This document shows, piece by piece, positions 5,858 to 15,500 of a DNA stretch of 23,484 bases. The notes beneath the pieces are model-generated. The model ran no database searches. It was not told the DNA's origin and saw nothing but the letters and a program-made list of their open reading frames with translations. How positions within the stretch are numbered: position 1 is the first letter of the stretch; each line of letters begins with the position of its first letter. The stretch comes from a virus, in IMG/VR virus record IMGVR_UViG_3300037245_000719, positions 1-23,484 of that record; one strand, 5' to 3'. A program made the position numbers and the translations under genes.

Positions 5858-6676
5858 ATGTCTCAAACTTCGATGTTCAAAAATGAAAGAATGTTCTTCA
5901 ACTCTGGTGGACTGTCTACTGACTCTGTTTTCGGTGAACTGAGAAAAGAGCTGCAGTGGTCTGGTATGTGTGCTGAAGTTCAAGTGGCCGAGACTGTTGT
6001 GCAGGGAGATGTACTGTATCCAGTTCGTACCACCACCGTCACCAGAAACACTTGGCTCAAGGCCGACTCTGATGTCGTGGCTACCATGCCTGGAATGGCT
6101 TACGTTCTGAAAGGTGCTACCTCTGGTGGCATTGCTTTCGTCATGCTTGATGGTTACATCCGTGACGATGCTCAAGACTTGGGTGCCAAGGCTGCCGTAA
6201 TTGGTACCTGTACCGATGCCTGGGCTGACAATGAATACTTCAATATTGGTGCTGATATTTATCAGATGGATCTTGATGCTGCTGGTGTAGTCGAAGGTCG
6301 AATTATCTTACCGTTCGTAACCGGCTCCGTGACAAAAGAAGATGCTGCTGCTCATATCACACTGGCCGTGAATACATTAGGTACCGAACTGGTAACCTGT
6401 GTGGACAATGAAGACGGTACCTTTACCGTGACTGCTATCAGTAAGGGTTCCCTTGCTAATGCCATCACTTCCGTGGACACCAATGCCACCAAGCTTTCCT
6501 TTGCTGATGTGACTCTGTTGCTCGGTAATGCTGGTGGACCGATACATCTCGGTGGAACGTCTAAAGTCCAGTTAGCTCTGCCTTCTGGTGGAACCAAGAT
6601 TGGTCAGGTATTAGGTTATGCTCTGAATGACCGTGAGCTGATCTTTCGTCCGATCTATCACATGACCACTGGTTAA
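5858..6676 (+). CDS. Putative head decoration / minor capsid protein
   Basis: The product has 272 residues and starts at an ATG nine bases after AAGGGA. It is rich in Gly, Thr, Val and Asp and looks mostly beta. Residues about 45-150 (VVQGDVLYPV, then GMAYVLKGATSGGIAFV, GYIRDDAQ and AAVIGTC) resemble small beta decoration proteins in style. Residues about 159-228 look like a separate inserted domain with the pattern A..I..AVN.....T......DGT.TVTA..KG.L.N, which is similar to a small beta domain seen in several phage tail and sheath proteins. T7 has no separate gene here, where its capsid instead has a frameshifted 10B form. The position after the capsid gene, with its own stop-codon hairpin and terminator, suggests an abundant head protein. 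I infer decoration. A fibre on the head or a minor tail role is possible. Confidence 0.55.
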   Translation: MSQTSMFKNERMFFNSGGLSTDSVFGELRKELQWSGMCAEVQVAETVVQGDVLYPVRTTTVTRNTWLKADSDVVATMPGMAYVLKGATSGGIAFVMLDGYIRDDAQDLGAKAAVIGTCTDAWADNEYFNIGADIYQMDLDAAGVVEGRIILPFVTGSVTKEDAAAHITLAVNTLGTELVTCVDNEDGTFTVTAISKGSLANAITSVDTNATKLSFADVTLLLGNAGGPIHLGGTSKVQLALPSGGTKIGQVLGYALNDRELIFRPIYHMTTG

Positions 6677-6685
6677 TTCCCAGTG
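6667..6685 (+). repeat. Hairpin enclosing the decoration-gene stop codon
   Basis: CACTGG (6667-6672) pairs with CCAGTG (6680-6685). The loop TTAATTC contains the stop codon TAA (6674-6676). It is the structural counterpart of the hairpin at the capsid stop, with different paired bases but the same TTAATT core in the loop. Confidence 0.55.
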
Positions 6686-6702
6686 ACAATTTAAAACCCA
6701 TA

Positions 6703-6733
6703 GGGGAATGGCTCCGGCTGTTCCCCTTTTTTT
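6703..6733 (+). terminator. Strong intrinsic terminator after the decoration gene
   Basis: Bases 6703-6712 pair with 6717-6726 over ten positions around a TCCG (UNCG-type) loop closed by C-G, and seven T residues follow (6727-6733). As in the capsid terminator, the stem contains a tandem U-G/G-U step. Confidence 0.9.
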
Positions 6734-6795
6734 GCTACAACAAATATGTAGTACCTAACCTTAAAAATACAACTTAAATATAGTAAGGAGGAACC
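6734..6795 (+). promoter_or_regulatory. AT-rich leader before tail tubular protein A, possible promoter
   Basis: After the terminator comes a 5-bp hairpin CTACA/TGTAG (near 6736-6752), then an AT-rich tract ending in the ribosome binding site AAGGAGG (6785-6791). Because a terminator precedes the tail genes, a promoter is expected here unless read-through supplies them. The AT-rich tract resembles that at 5826-5857 at about 13 of 20 positions, which is too weak to define a consensus. Confidence 0.25.
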
Positions 6796-7380
6796 ATGGC
6801 CTACGGAGATTATGGTAAAACAACCGAACTGGAAGCAATCAATATCATGCTGAGTGTTATAGGAGAGCAACCTGTCTCTGCTGTACCATCCTCTGGCCTG
6901 AGTGTTGCCTCCATAGCAAGAGACATCCTGTACGAATATTCAAGAGAGGTCCAGACAGAAGGACTCCTCTGCAATACCCAAAAAGACTATCCTCTTATCC
7001 CAGATGAATCAGATCACTGTGTACTGCCAGCTAACACTCTCGACGTGGATGCTGACGAATGGTGGCACGATTACGTAGAGAGAGACAGTATGCTCTACGA
7101 CCGGGAAGAGAATACCGATGAATTTTCTGAAACCATCCAGGTGACGATAACGTTCTTCCTGGCATGGACAAAATTACCACAACATGTACGACGATACATC
7201 AACATACTGGGTGCCCGAGCATTTCAAGAAAGGTTCGTGGCCGATGAAGCACTGTGGAAATTCTCAGAAGACGATGAGTCAAAAGCTCTCCGTCAGATGA
7301 AACGAAAAGAAGACAACAACAGTGAGCTCAGCATCTTTGATAACATGTTTATGAATCGTGGTGTGCTAAGGAGATCTTAA
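6796..7380 (+). CDS. Tail tubular protein A, T7 gp11-like
   Basis: The product has 194 residues (T7 gp11 has 196) and starts at an ATG five bases after AAGGAGG. The N-terminus has the family pattern ELEAINIMLSVIGEQPV followed by ARDILYEYSREVQTEG, and then W.....Y.L.PD and the LPANTLDVDAD segment. The C-terminal half contains the typical LPQHVRRYINILGARAFQER and a helix of charged residues. In T7, a dodecamer of gp11 (gatekeeper) binds below the connector and carries the nozzle protein and the fibres. It is followed one base later by the nozzle gene, as in T7. Identification at family level is secure. Confidence 0.93.
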   Translation: MAYGDYGKTTELEAINIMLSVIGEQPVSAVPSSGLSVASIARDILYEYSREVQTEGLLCNTQKDYPLIPDESDHCVLPANTLDVDADEWWHDYVERDSMLYDREENTDEFSETIQVTITFFLAWTKLPQHVRRYINILGARAFQERFVADEALWKFSEDDESKALRQMKRKEDNNSELSIFDNMFMNRGVLRRS

Positions 7381-7381
7381 T

Positions 7382-9784
7382 ATGGGAAACGTATCAAGAA
7401 CATTACCGGGTTTCACAAATGGTGTCAGTCAACAGGCTGCCTCTGTCCGGAGAGATGATCAATGTGAGCTCCAAGAGAATTGCTTTGCTACCATAGCTGA
7501 TGGTCTGATGCAAAAACCCAACAGTGAAGTGGTCAAGGTGATTGGTGAGCTGGCCGATGGTGGCTCCGGAGCAATCAAAGTCCACAAGATAATCAGAGAT
7601 GCAAACGAGAAATACATCGTGACCATCTCACAAGATAGTACTGATCCAATTCGTGTGCATGCAATAGATGGCACAGAGCAAACTGTCCGGTATGGAACTC
7701 TGGACGAAGACGATAACTTCTCAGCTGACAGTGGTGTGCAGGATTACCTTGACTGTACGGCTCCTCTTAAGAACATTAAGATGGTGACCATAGCTGACTA
7801 CACCTTTATACTGAACAACGAAGTTGAATGTGACATGACAGCTGACCGGGCTGCTCAGAGAGAAGACTATTCATACGTGTGGGTCAAGAGACATTACGAT
7901 GGAAAGTATCGGCTCACCTTAAGATGGACTGAGTCTGGAACACCTAATACAGCACAGGAAGGCAATACTTTCAAGACCGAGGACTACAAAGGAACTGAGG
8001 ATATTGCTGAGTATTTTAAAGAATGGGCTGACAGTAATGTTGGCTCTGAGTTTACCTGTACCCAAACTGGAAGTCTCCTGAGATTCGAACCGAAGGGTGC
8101 CGTGGATGCATTCAGTACCAAAATAGATACCTCTGATCCCTATGGAAATGAGGCCATGTTTGCCATCAACTTTGGTGAGGTCTCTGGCTCGAGCAGGTTA
8201 CCAGCACAGCTGCCGAACGATGACGTGATCAAGGTTGGTGGTGATTCTGAAACAGCTCAAGATGATTATTATATGAAGTATGATCATGACCGGAAGTCCT
8301 GGGTGGAGACTGTCAAGCCTTACCTGTACAATGTGATCGATCCGAATACGGTACCTCACAAGCTGGTACGAACATCGGCTGGTGAGTTCACATTTGCACC
8401 AAACCTGTGGGAGGATCGATTGGTGGGAGATGAAGATTCAGCTCCTGAGTCGTCCTTCATTGGCCGGGTGATCAACAATATTACCTTCCACAAGAATCGA
8501 TTATGGTTCCTGGCAGGTGACAATGTGGTGAGCTCCAAGGCATCTGATTATCTGAACCTCTGGCCGGGAACTGTGCTGGATGTGCTGGATGATGGTCCGA
8601 TTGATATTGCCGGTGCTGGTGAGAATGTGACAAACTTCCGTTCTTCTAAAGGATTTGAGAATGGTCTGCTGCTCCTGGGTGATGAAGTCCAGTTTGCTCT
8701 GACAGCTGGTGACAAGACATTCACACCTAAGTCTGTGGCCCTGGACTCAACAACTGAGTTCACGATCGATCCCTGGGTAGATCCGGTGAAGGTTGGTCCT
8801 GACATTTTCTTTGTATGCCCGACTGAAAACTTCGAACAGATCAGGGAATATGGCATCCAGCCTGACACCTTGATTCAAGATGCTGCTGACATCACGGCTC
8901 ACGTAGCCAAGTATATCCCGAAAGGTGATATCCAGATGGAAGCATGTAGTTTGAAGGATATGCTGTTCATCAACAGCTCAGCTGATCCTAACACCATGTA
9001 CGTTTATAAGTTCTTTTGGGTAGGAAATGAGAAGGTTCAGTCCCAGTGGATGAAATGGTCCTGGCCGACCGGTACCCATATTGAAGGCATGAAAGTCTTT
9101 GGGTCCACATTATATGTCTTACTGTGGGATTCAGTCAACGAGTATATCCTGGAAAAGATAGAGCTCGAGAACGTGCAGACAGATAGCCTGGGAATGAGAA
9201 TAGGTCTGGACCACCTGATGTCCGTGGCCGGTGCCGATGGCTCATACAGCTCTGGCAATGATGACACCACCTATACCTTGGATATGAACACAACTTTAGG
9301 TTCGTGGGTAGTCGTCAGTGAAGACGATTTGTCTGAGGTGACTCCTAAGAGTTTGTCTGGGACCACGTTGGTCCTCGAGGGTGACACGACAGGTACTGAC
9401 CACAAGATCGGTCAAACCTTCACGTCCACCTATCAATTCTCTGAGTGGTATGCAAAAGACAGTGACGGGAAATCTATCCTGCAGGGACGATTGCAGCTAA
9501 GATCGATGACCCTTTCATTCAAGGACACCGGATACTTCAAGATCGAAGTGACTGCCGGTGGCCGAAGTGCCGTTGAGCAAATCCTATCCGATGAGTTCAC
9601 CAGTCTCAAGATTGGTGAGAGTACAGTCGGTGCTATCACCTTGATGACCGGTGAGAAGGATTTTCTTATCATGGCTAAGTCGAAACAAACTGTTATTCAA
9701 TTAATCTCAGATAGCTACCTGCCCTTTGCCATTCAACTGGGAGGATGGGAAGCTACCTTTACTTTAAGGAGTCCATTAATGTAA
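7382..9784 (+). CDS. Tail tubular protein B (nozzle), T7 gp12-like
   Basis: The product has 800 residues, very close to T7 gp12 (794). It starts at an ATG one base after the previous stop, with AAGGAG eight bases upstream. The N-terminus has the family motif LPGFTNGVSQQAASVRRDDQ and the ENCFATIADGLMQKPNSEVV segment. Further on, NNITFHKNRLWFLAGDNVVSS and the following SDYLNLWP segment are also typical, as is FTPKSVALDSTTEF. In T7 six copies form the beta-propeller nozzle at the tail tip, which takes part in the ejection channel. Residues about 640-690 look like a variable beta insertion. The stop codon overlaps the next ATG (TAATG). Confidence 0.95.
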   Translation: MGNVSRTLPGFTNGVSQQAASVRRDDQCELQENCFATIADGLMQKPNSEVVKVIGELADGGSGAIKVHKIIRDANEKYIVTISQDSTDPIRVHAIDGTEQTVRYGTLDEDDNFSADSGVQDYLDCTAPLKNIKMVTIADYTFILNNEVECDMTADRAAQREDYSYVWVKRHYDGKYRLTLRWTESGTPNTAQEGNTFKTEDYKGTEDIAEYFKEWADSNVGSEFTCTQTGSLLRFEPKGAVDAFSTKIDTSDPYGNEAMFAINFGEVSGSSRLPAQLPNDDVIKVGGDSETAQDDYYMKYDHDRKSWVETVKPYLYNVIDPNTVPHKLVRTSAGEFTFAPNLWEDRLVGDEDSAPESSFIGRVINNITFHKNRLWFLAGDNVVSSKASDYLNLWPGTVLDVLDDGPIDIAGAGENVTNFRSSKGFENGLLLLGDEVQFALTAGDKTFTPKSVALDSTTEFTIDPWVDPVKVGPDIFFVCPTENFEQIREYGIQPDTLIQDAADITAHVAKYIPKGDIQMEACSLKDMLFINSSADPNTMYVYKFFWVGNEKVQSQWMKWSWPTGTHIEGMKVFGSTLYVLLWDSVNEYILEKIELENVQTDSLGMRIGLDHLMSVAGADGSYSSGNDDTTYTLDMNTTLGSWVVVSEDDLSEVTPKSLSGTTLVLEGDTTGTDHKIGQTFTSTYQFSEWYAKDSDGKSILQGRLQLRSMTLSFKDTGYFKIEVTAGGRSAVEQILSDEFTSLKIGESTVGAITLMTGEKDFLIMAKSKQTVIQLISDSYLPFAIQLGGWEATFTLRSPLM

Positions 9785-10239
9785 TGCTGAAATTCAAACG
9801 GATTACCATGAAGAATCTCGAGGAGTTGAGGTTCTTCGTGCTCCGTTCAGAAGATGCCAGGGAAATCATGACAGTGACCGGGTTTAACCGAACGTGGCCA
9901 GCTTTGAAATCATGCCTTGCACATTCAACTGAATGGACAGAGATGACGACATATGGGAGTGAGGTGATAATGCTGCATGGACTGAGCTCATACTCAAAAA
10001 TCGGGATACCTTGGATGATAGCCAGTGATGGTCTATATCAACACAAGCAAGTCCTACAACGATATTCCTACAAGGTGATTGCTGATATGCAGAAGAGCTT
10101 TCCAGTCCTAATGAACATGGTTGACTGCCGGAATGCTGTTCACATCAGATGGATTAAACATATGGGATTCACCTTCGATCCAACAGGAAACCAAAAAATA
10201 GGTGGAGTTGACTTTCTCAGCTTCTTTAAAAGGAGATAA
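9784..10239 (+). CDS. T7 gp13-like protein with acetyltransferase-type fold
   Basis: I choose the ATG at 9784, which overlaps the nozzle stop and lies 12 bases after AAGGAG (9766-9771), giving 151 residues. An ATG at 9745 in the same frame is possible (164 residues) but lies fully inside the nozzle gene. The protein shares its place and size with T7 gp13 (138 residues). The C-terminal VDCRNAVHIRWIKHMGFTF (about residues 113-131) is typical of the GNAT-like family DUF2833 found at this place in T7-like phages, where a short helix before a G-F strand resembles the end of the acetyl-CoA fold. Whether it has enzyme activity is not known. In T7, gp13 is needed for correct assembly of the internal core. 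Confidence 0.75.
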   Translation: MLKFKRITMKNLEELRFFVLRSEDAREIMTVTGFNRTWPALKSCLAHSTEWTEMTTYGSEVIMLHGLSSYSKIGIPWMIASDGLYQHKQVLQRYSYKVIADMQKSFPVLMNMVDCRNAVHIRWIKHMGFTFDPTGNQKIGGVDFLSFFKRR

Positions 10240-10242
10240 TAG

Positions 10243-10812
10243 ATGTGCTATCCCATAATTATACCGATTGCCATGGCTGCTGTATCTGCTGCAGCCTCAG
10301 CTTACGGTGTGGTTCAACAGAATAAAGCTATGAAACTACAGGCTGAGGAAGCTTCCAAAGCTGAAGGACTGGACTTGTCACGTCTGACTGCCCGGTCCGA
10401 AGAGGAATCTGATGCAGCTGCTCAGGAGAAATTGCAAAGAGAACTTCAAACCCAAAGGGAACGTGGACGTATTAGAGTGGCCCAGGGAGAGGCTGGAGTG
10501 ACAGGACCGACCACTTTAAGGGTGTTAAGCTCATCTTTAAGGCAGGGTGCCATGGATGTCAGTGTGATTGAAGCCAACCGTTTAGCAAAGATTGAGCAAT
10601 TGCAATATGACAGAATGGGTGTGAGTGCTAAAGCTGAGTCCCGGAGAGCTGGTGCTCAAGCTGGCTTTGTGAGTCCTGGTTTGGCTGCTCTTCAGATCAC
10701 TGGTTCAGCTGCCGAAGGATATGCTGCTGGAAGTTCGTTAACTGCCGGGTTAGGCTCTGGAGCTGGAACGAAGAAAAAACCATCCGTCCAAACCAATTCA
10801 CGTAGAAAATAA
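10243..10812 (+). CDS. Internal virion protein B, T7 gp14-like
   Basis: The product has 189 residues (T7 gp14 has 196) and starts at an ATG seven bases after AAGGAG. It begins MCYPIIIPIAMAAVSAAASA, a Cys next to a hydrophobic, small-residue stretch, as T7 gp14 does. The middle is a long charged helical region (about residues 27-85), followed by GEAGVTGPTTLRVLSSSLRQ, a feature of the family, and a Gly/Ala-rich C-terminus. In T7, gp14 leaves the core on infection and forms a pore in the outer membrane. The neighbours (gp13-like before, two large core proteins after) support the call. Confidence 0.88.
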   Translation: MCYPIIIPIAMAAVSAAASAYGVVQQNKAMKLQAEEASKAEGLDLSRLTARSEEESDAAAQEKLQRELQTQRERGRIRVAQGEAGVTGPTTLRVLSSSLRQGAMDVSVIEANRLAKIEQLQYDRMGVSAKAESRRAGAQAGFVSPGLAALQITGSAAEGYAAGSSLTAGLGSGAGTKKKPSVQTNSRRK

Positions 10813-10824
10813 AGGAGACCTATT

Positions 10825-12498
10825 ATGCCGAGGCAAATGGGGAAATCATTAAAAGGACAGAAGTCTATTCATGAGCAGGATTCATTTGACTTCACGGCTC
10901 CAAGACGGAGACCGGCTGCTCGACCGAGTGACCAGTTTTTTCCCGAAGCTGTGGATACACAAGCTGGTCAACGTATTCTGAATTTTGTACAGGGTATTGG
11001 CCGATCTGGCAGTATGCTGAGAGAAGCTCAACGGAGAACTGCTGCTGCTCATAAGGCTGAGGGTCGAACCTCTGCCATGAAAGAAGAGGACGTTAGTGCT
11101 GATGCATCGGCTGCATTCGTGGAAGGCCATGAAGGTTTTCAGGGAGAGGCTGGAGCTAATCAATACCGTCTGGAGATGGACGAGCTATACCGTAACAAGT
11201 ATCAGGTTGATCCGAAGGAATGGGACAAGCTGAAGAACCAAATCAATAGTAAGTATCTCAATGGTGCCTCTGATGCATATGTCCAGGGATTTGTCCCGAG
11301 GGCTGTGCAGATCGAGACTCAGATTGATAAGAAGTATGCCGATCAGCAGTTCATTATGGTTCAGGATGAATACCTGACAAACGTTGCTGAGGGTACGGAG
11401 TTGGCCATGAGTATGGTGCTGAAGGATAACTCTATTCCTGACGACCAGAAGGCTCAGGCTATCCGGGACAAAATAACCATGATGCAAGAGAATGGTATTG
11501 AGTTCTACGGTCTTGATCGTAATCAGATATCCCGTGTTGTCGTCAAGAAGATTGGTACCCTGGCTCAGAGAACGGGTCGACCTGACTTACTGGCTTTCAC
11601 CATGGTGCCTGATAAGGATGGCCACAAGATGATCGACCGGCCAGCTATGGCTGACCAAGTGGCCCAGTACATTAAGGGTGCTCAGAATGAACAACAGTCT
11701 CAAGTCAATGCTCAGATTGCCCGAGAAGAGAAGCTCCAGAAGGAAATAAACCTATCGATCGATCGAGGTCTGGTCCTTGCAGAAGAGTATGGAGATGTCC
11801 GGGTGGCTAAGGAAATGGTTGACAAATTTGCTGACAACCTGTCACCTGAACGACTGGCCTATCACTGGAAGAGAATCCACAAGATGGAAGATCCTGACAG
11901 CTGGCCGAAGCAGTCCAATATGATGGATTACCGAGGCTATATGGCCAAGGCCATCAAAGGTGAGATGTCTGACATTGATTGGATGGAAGCTCCTGATTCA
12001 CTTTCGTATAATGATTACAAGGAGATTGCCAAGATCGATATCAGGGCTCGAGAGAAACCTGCTGAGACTTCAAAGGCTAATGCCATGGTCAAGGATTACA
12101 GAACCTCTGCTCTTAATAAGGTGGCTCCGGAGGACATGTTCGGACTCACAACCCTACTGACACCTGGACTGGGTGCTGACCGGGCTGAAGCTCTTAAGCA
12201 TAAGTTCACCATGTGGCAGACCTATCGTGACGATTCAAAGGATATGACTCCTGAAGAGGTCATGAAGATGTCCACTATATTCCAGGCCGAGGTCGTGGAA
12301 GAGATGCCGGAGACTGTATTCAAGAATGATGAGACCACCAGTACTGGTGGTGGCCAACCGAAACCTGCTGGCCAGCATACCAAGACCGGTGGAGTGAACC
12401 AGCCTAAGACACCGATGACCGATGTCGAAGCTGAACCAGTTCTAACTGATCTGACTGAACTCAAGAAACGATTGAAGGAACTGAAAAGTAAACAATAA
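10825..12498 (+). CDS. Internal virion protein C, gp15-like by position
   Basis: The product has 557 residues, shorter than T7 gp15 (747). It starts at an ATG eight bases after AAGGAG. The N-terminus is basic and Pro/Arg-rich (about residues 1-40), followed by long helical stretches rich in Glu, Lys and Ala, for example SAFVEGHEGFQG-type and AEYLTNVAEGTE-type segments, and a C-terminal Gly/Pro-rich linker (about residues 505-530) before a final charged helix. I assign it mainly from position between the gp14-like and gp16-like genes and from its helical composition. In T7, gp15 and gp16 form the periplasmic tunnel for DNA. I see no enzymatic motif. Confidence 0.7.
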   Translation: MPRQMGKSLKGQKSIHEQDSFDFTAPRRRPAARPSDQFFPEAVDTQAGQRILNFVQGIGRSGSMLREAQRRTAAAHKAEGRTSAMKEEDVSADASAAFVEGHEGFQGEAGANQYRLEMDELYRNKYQVDPKEWDKLKNQINSKYLNGASDAYVQGFVPRAVQIETQIDKKYADQQFIMVQDEYLTNVAEGTELAMSMVLKDNSIPDDQKAQAIRDKITMMQENGIEFYGLDRNQISRVVVKKIGTLAQRTGRPDLLAFTMVPDKDGHKMIDRPAMADQVAQYIKGAQNEQQSQVNAQIAREEKLQKEINLSIDRGLVLAEEYGDVRVAKEMVDKFADNLSPERLAYHWKRIHKMEDPDSWPKQSNMMDYRGYMAKAIKGEMSDIDWMEAPDSLSYNDYKEIAKIDIRAREKPAETSKANAMVKDYRTSALNKVAPEDMFGLTTLLTPGLGADRAEALKHKFTMWQTYRDDSKDMTPEEVMKMSTIFQAEVVEEMPETVFKNDETTSTGGGQPKPAGQHTKTGGVNQPKTPMTDVEAEPVLTDLTELKKRLKELKSKQ

Positions 12499-12519
12499 AC
12501 CTAAAGAAGGGAGACACAT

Positions 12520-15500
12520 ATGTCTGAGGGCATGTTCGATGATATGGAGACCCCTTCTCTTTCTTCCGAGGAAGAGGAGGTTTCCGATGTTAAACCTATT
12601 CCCCAAATTGAACCCGAACGTACTGTAACACCTGTCCGGCCTGAAACCCAACCAGCAAACATTATCAAGCTGATGGAAGATGGTGTGATTGACAAGAAGC
12701 AAGCTGACAAGATGGTCCTTGATTACCAGCTGACCGGCAACCTGTATGACATGGATGAACAGGCTGTTATTGAAGGTGTTGAAGCTGGTAAGATTACTAT
12801 CCAACAGGCAGAACGTTACGTGGAAAGAAAAGAGAATCCTGTATGGTGGCATGCAAAAGACTTGACCACCGGAGTTGCCCGAGGAGCTGTCAAGGGCATT
12901 GAAGAGATGGCAGAGACCGTTCGATGGTTGTGGAATCTTGGCCCTCATGGGGCTGACATGACGATCGATGAGAAGGCTGATCTTGGATCTTCATACATAC
13001 CTGAATCAGAATTTGTCGTAGGACAGGTGGCCGGTGGCTTTGCACAGTTTGCCACGGCTTTCATTCCTGCCACAAAATTAGTGAGGGCTGCCAAGTTCGG
13101 TGGCAATTTAATCAAATCAAAGTTCCTGGCCGAGTCGATCGTGAAGCATCCGAAGCTGGCCGGGTTTATGCAACGGGTTTCCCAGGGAGCTGCAGCTGGA
13201 GCAATAGCTGATTTTGCCTCCTTTGATCCTTTCGAAGGTAGGGTATCTGATTTCTTTTCAGAGCTTGGAATCCTGCCAGAGTACATGAACTTCATGACCA
13301 CCAACCCTGATAACCCTGAAGGTCTGGAAAGATTCAAGAATGTGATCGAAGGCCTGGGACTGGGTGTTGTGATGGACATGTCCATTATGTTTGGAAGCAA
13401 GGTGCTCCGTTCTGTTTCTCACATGAAGAACAGAGGTGGAATGGATAAAGTGGCTGAAGCTGCCATGCAGAATGAGAAGACGGCCAGAGCATATGAATCT
13501 GCACAATCGGGAAAAAACGACTCTCTGAGTTCCTCGAGGTTGGACGATCCCGAGGCAAAGCATATTAAGGCTGGCCCTGATATGCCCTCTACTGCCAAGC
13601 AAGAGCTGGCTGCCGAGAAGACCTTCAAAAACCTGATGGACGACGACTTCAAACCGGGACAGGATGATACCTTCATTAAGAAGATGGAATCCTTTTCAGA
13701 TGCTCAGAGTGTGATGAGAGCAGCTGCCGATTCTGTGCCGAAGAGAAAGATTCAGACTCATAAGCTAACCGATGTGAAAGCCAACCGAGAGATCAAGAAG
13801 CTGGCCGAACATACCGGTGGATCTGTTAATGGTGTTGTCAACAACATGAGAAATATGTATGGTGACATCAAAGGTGCCACTGAGAAAGCCAGAGCTATGT
13901 ACCGAGTACTGACGGAACATTCAGAACAACTCGGGAAGATGGTTCGTGAATGGAGGACCAAAGGTGGAACTCACGAAGAGATTGCTCGACTGATGGAGCA
14001 TGTCAAGATGAACCAGGAGATGCAAGCAATGTGTTACGGGGTCCGGACCGAGTTTGGTCGTGGCCTGAACATGCATAAGATGGAACATCGTGGCTCGAGG
14101 TGGGATTACTCAGAGCTGGCCGAGGGTCAAGATTTACCTGAGTACATCATGAAGAACAAAGAGGAAGCCGAAAGGTTTCTGAAGAATTATGATAACTTAG
14201 CAACCAACAAAGATCGACTGAAGTTCTCCAGAATGCTCGGCAAGGAAACCTGGGGGAGACATGCTCTGTCATTTGTACAGGCTAATCTGCTTTGGAATCC
14301 GGCAACTCATGGTGTCAATGTGACATCTCAGGCTGCTGCCCTGCTGTTCAAAACTGTTGCAAGAACCACGGCTCATGGTATTGTCTCGGGACTTAAATGG
14401 GATAAAACTGGCATGAAGGTTGCCCTGGTAGAAATCCTTGGAATGGGTGAGGCTCTGAAGACTTCCTTTGCTGTGAATCCTTTCCTGAAGAAAGGGAAGA
14501 AAGCTCTCGAGAAGTATAAGAAGAATAACACAATCACTGAGATGGTAGATGGTAAGAAGGTAACCCGGCAAGCAACGTTTGCTGAAAGGGTAAAGAAGAA
14601 TCCAGAGATCGGAACATTCTGGAGAGCTCTAATTGCCAGAGAAGGTATCATCGATCCATCACTTAAGATTGGTGCCGATATGGTGACCACACAGCATGCA
14701 TTCAAGAATAGCTGGCTCGGTGGCTTAGGTCGGACAATCAATACACTGCACAAACTTCCATTCCATTTGCTGGCCGGAGTGGATGAGGTATTTAAAACAG
14801 TTGGTACACAGTCAAAGTATAATGGCCTGATCATGGAGGAAGGGATCAGGAATGGCAAGGTCGGTACCTCACTTGATGCTTACTACAAGACTGAGAAACC
14901 GAAGTGGAAGGCTGAGAATGTGAATGAGGCCCTGAAGGTGGGTAAAGAGATTACCTTTCAGGATGACCTTGGTAAGTTTGCCGGGGGAATTGATAAGGCT
15001 GTCAGCTCCAATGACTGGGGTCTGCTGGCCAAAGCTGCCTTTGCACCGTTCTATAAGACTGCTGTCAACTTAGTGAAGTATGCTGGCCGAAACTCTGCCC
15101 TGGGATTACTGTCTGGAAATGTCCGGAGAACCTTGATGAAAGGTGATGTGGATGCATTTGAGATGGGTATCCGGATAGCAATGGGATCGGCTGCCTGTAT
15201 GTGGGGTTATCAGCAAACAGGAGAAGGCCGGTTAGTTGGCCGAATCCCTGCTGATGAACGTGACATAGCAAGGGCTGCAAAGGTTCTTGAGTACTCCAGA
15301 TATAATGAGAAGAAACGAGAGTGGGTTTCCTATCGACGGGCTGATCCATATGGTCTGTGGTTAGGAGCTGCCTCTGACTTGCATCTGGCTGCTGATATAA
15401 TGAAGCAGTATCAATCTCCGGAGAACGTGGAGACTGAGTTGGAAGATGTGATGGCTGCCTTGATCATGGTGTTCACTGAACCGATTGTGAATGGTACCTG

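Noticed and set aside
5826-6795. Pair of AT-rich tracts before 5858 and 6796 considered as a phage RNA polymerase promoter consensus
   Set aside because: They agree at only about 13 of 20 positions, mostly A and T, and no third copy is found, so the similarity may be chance.
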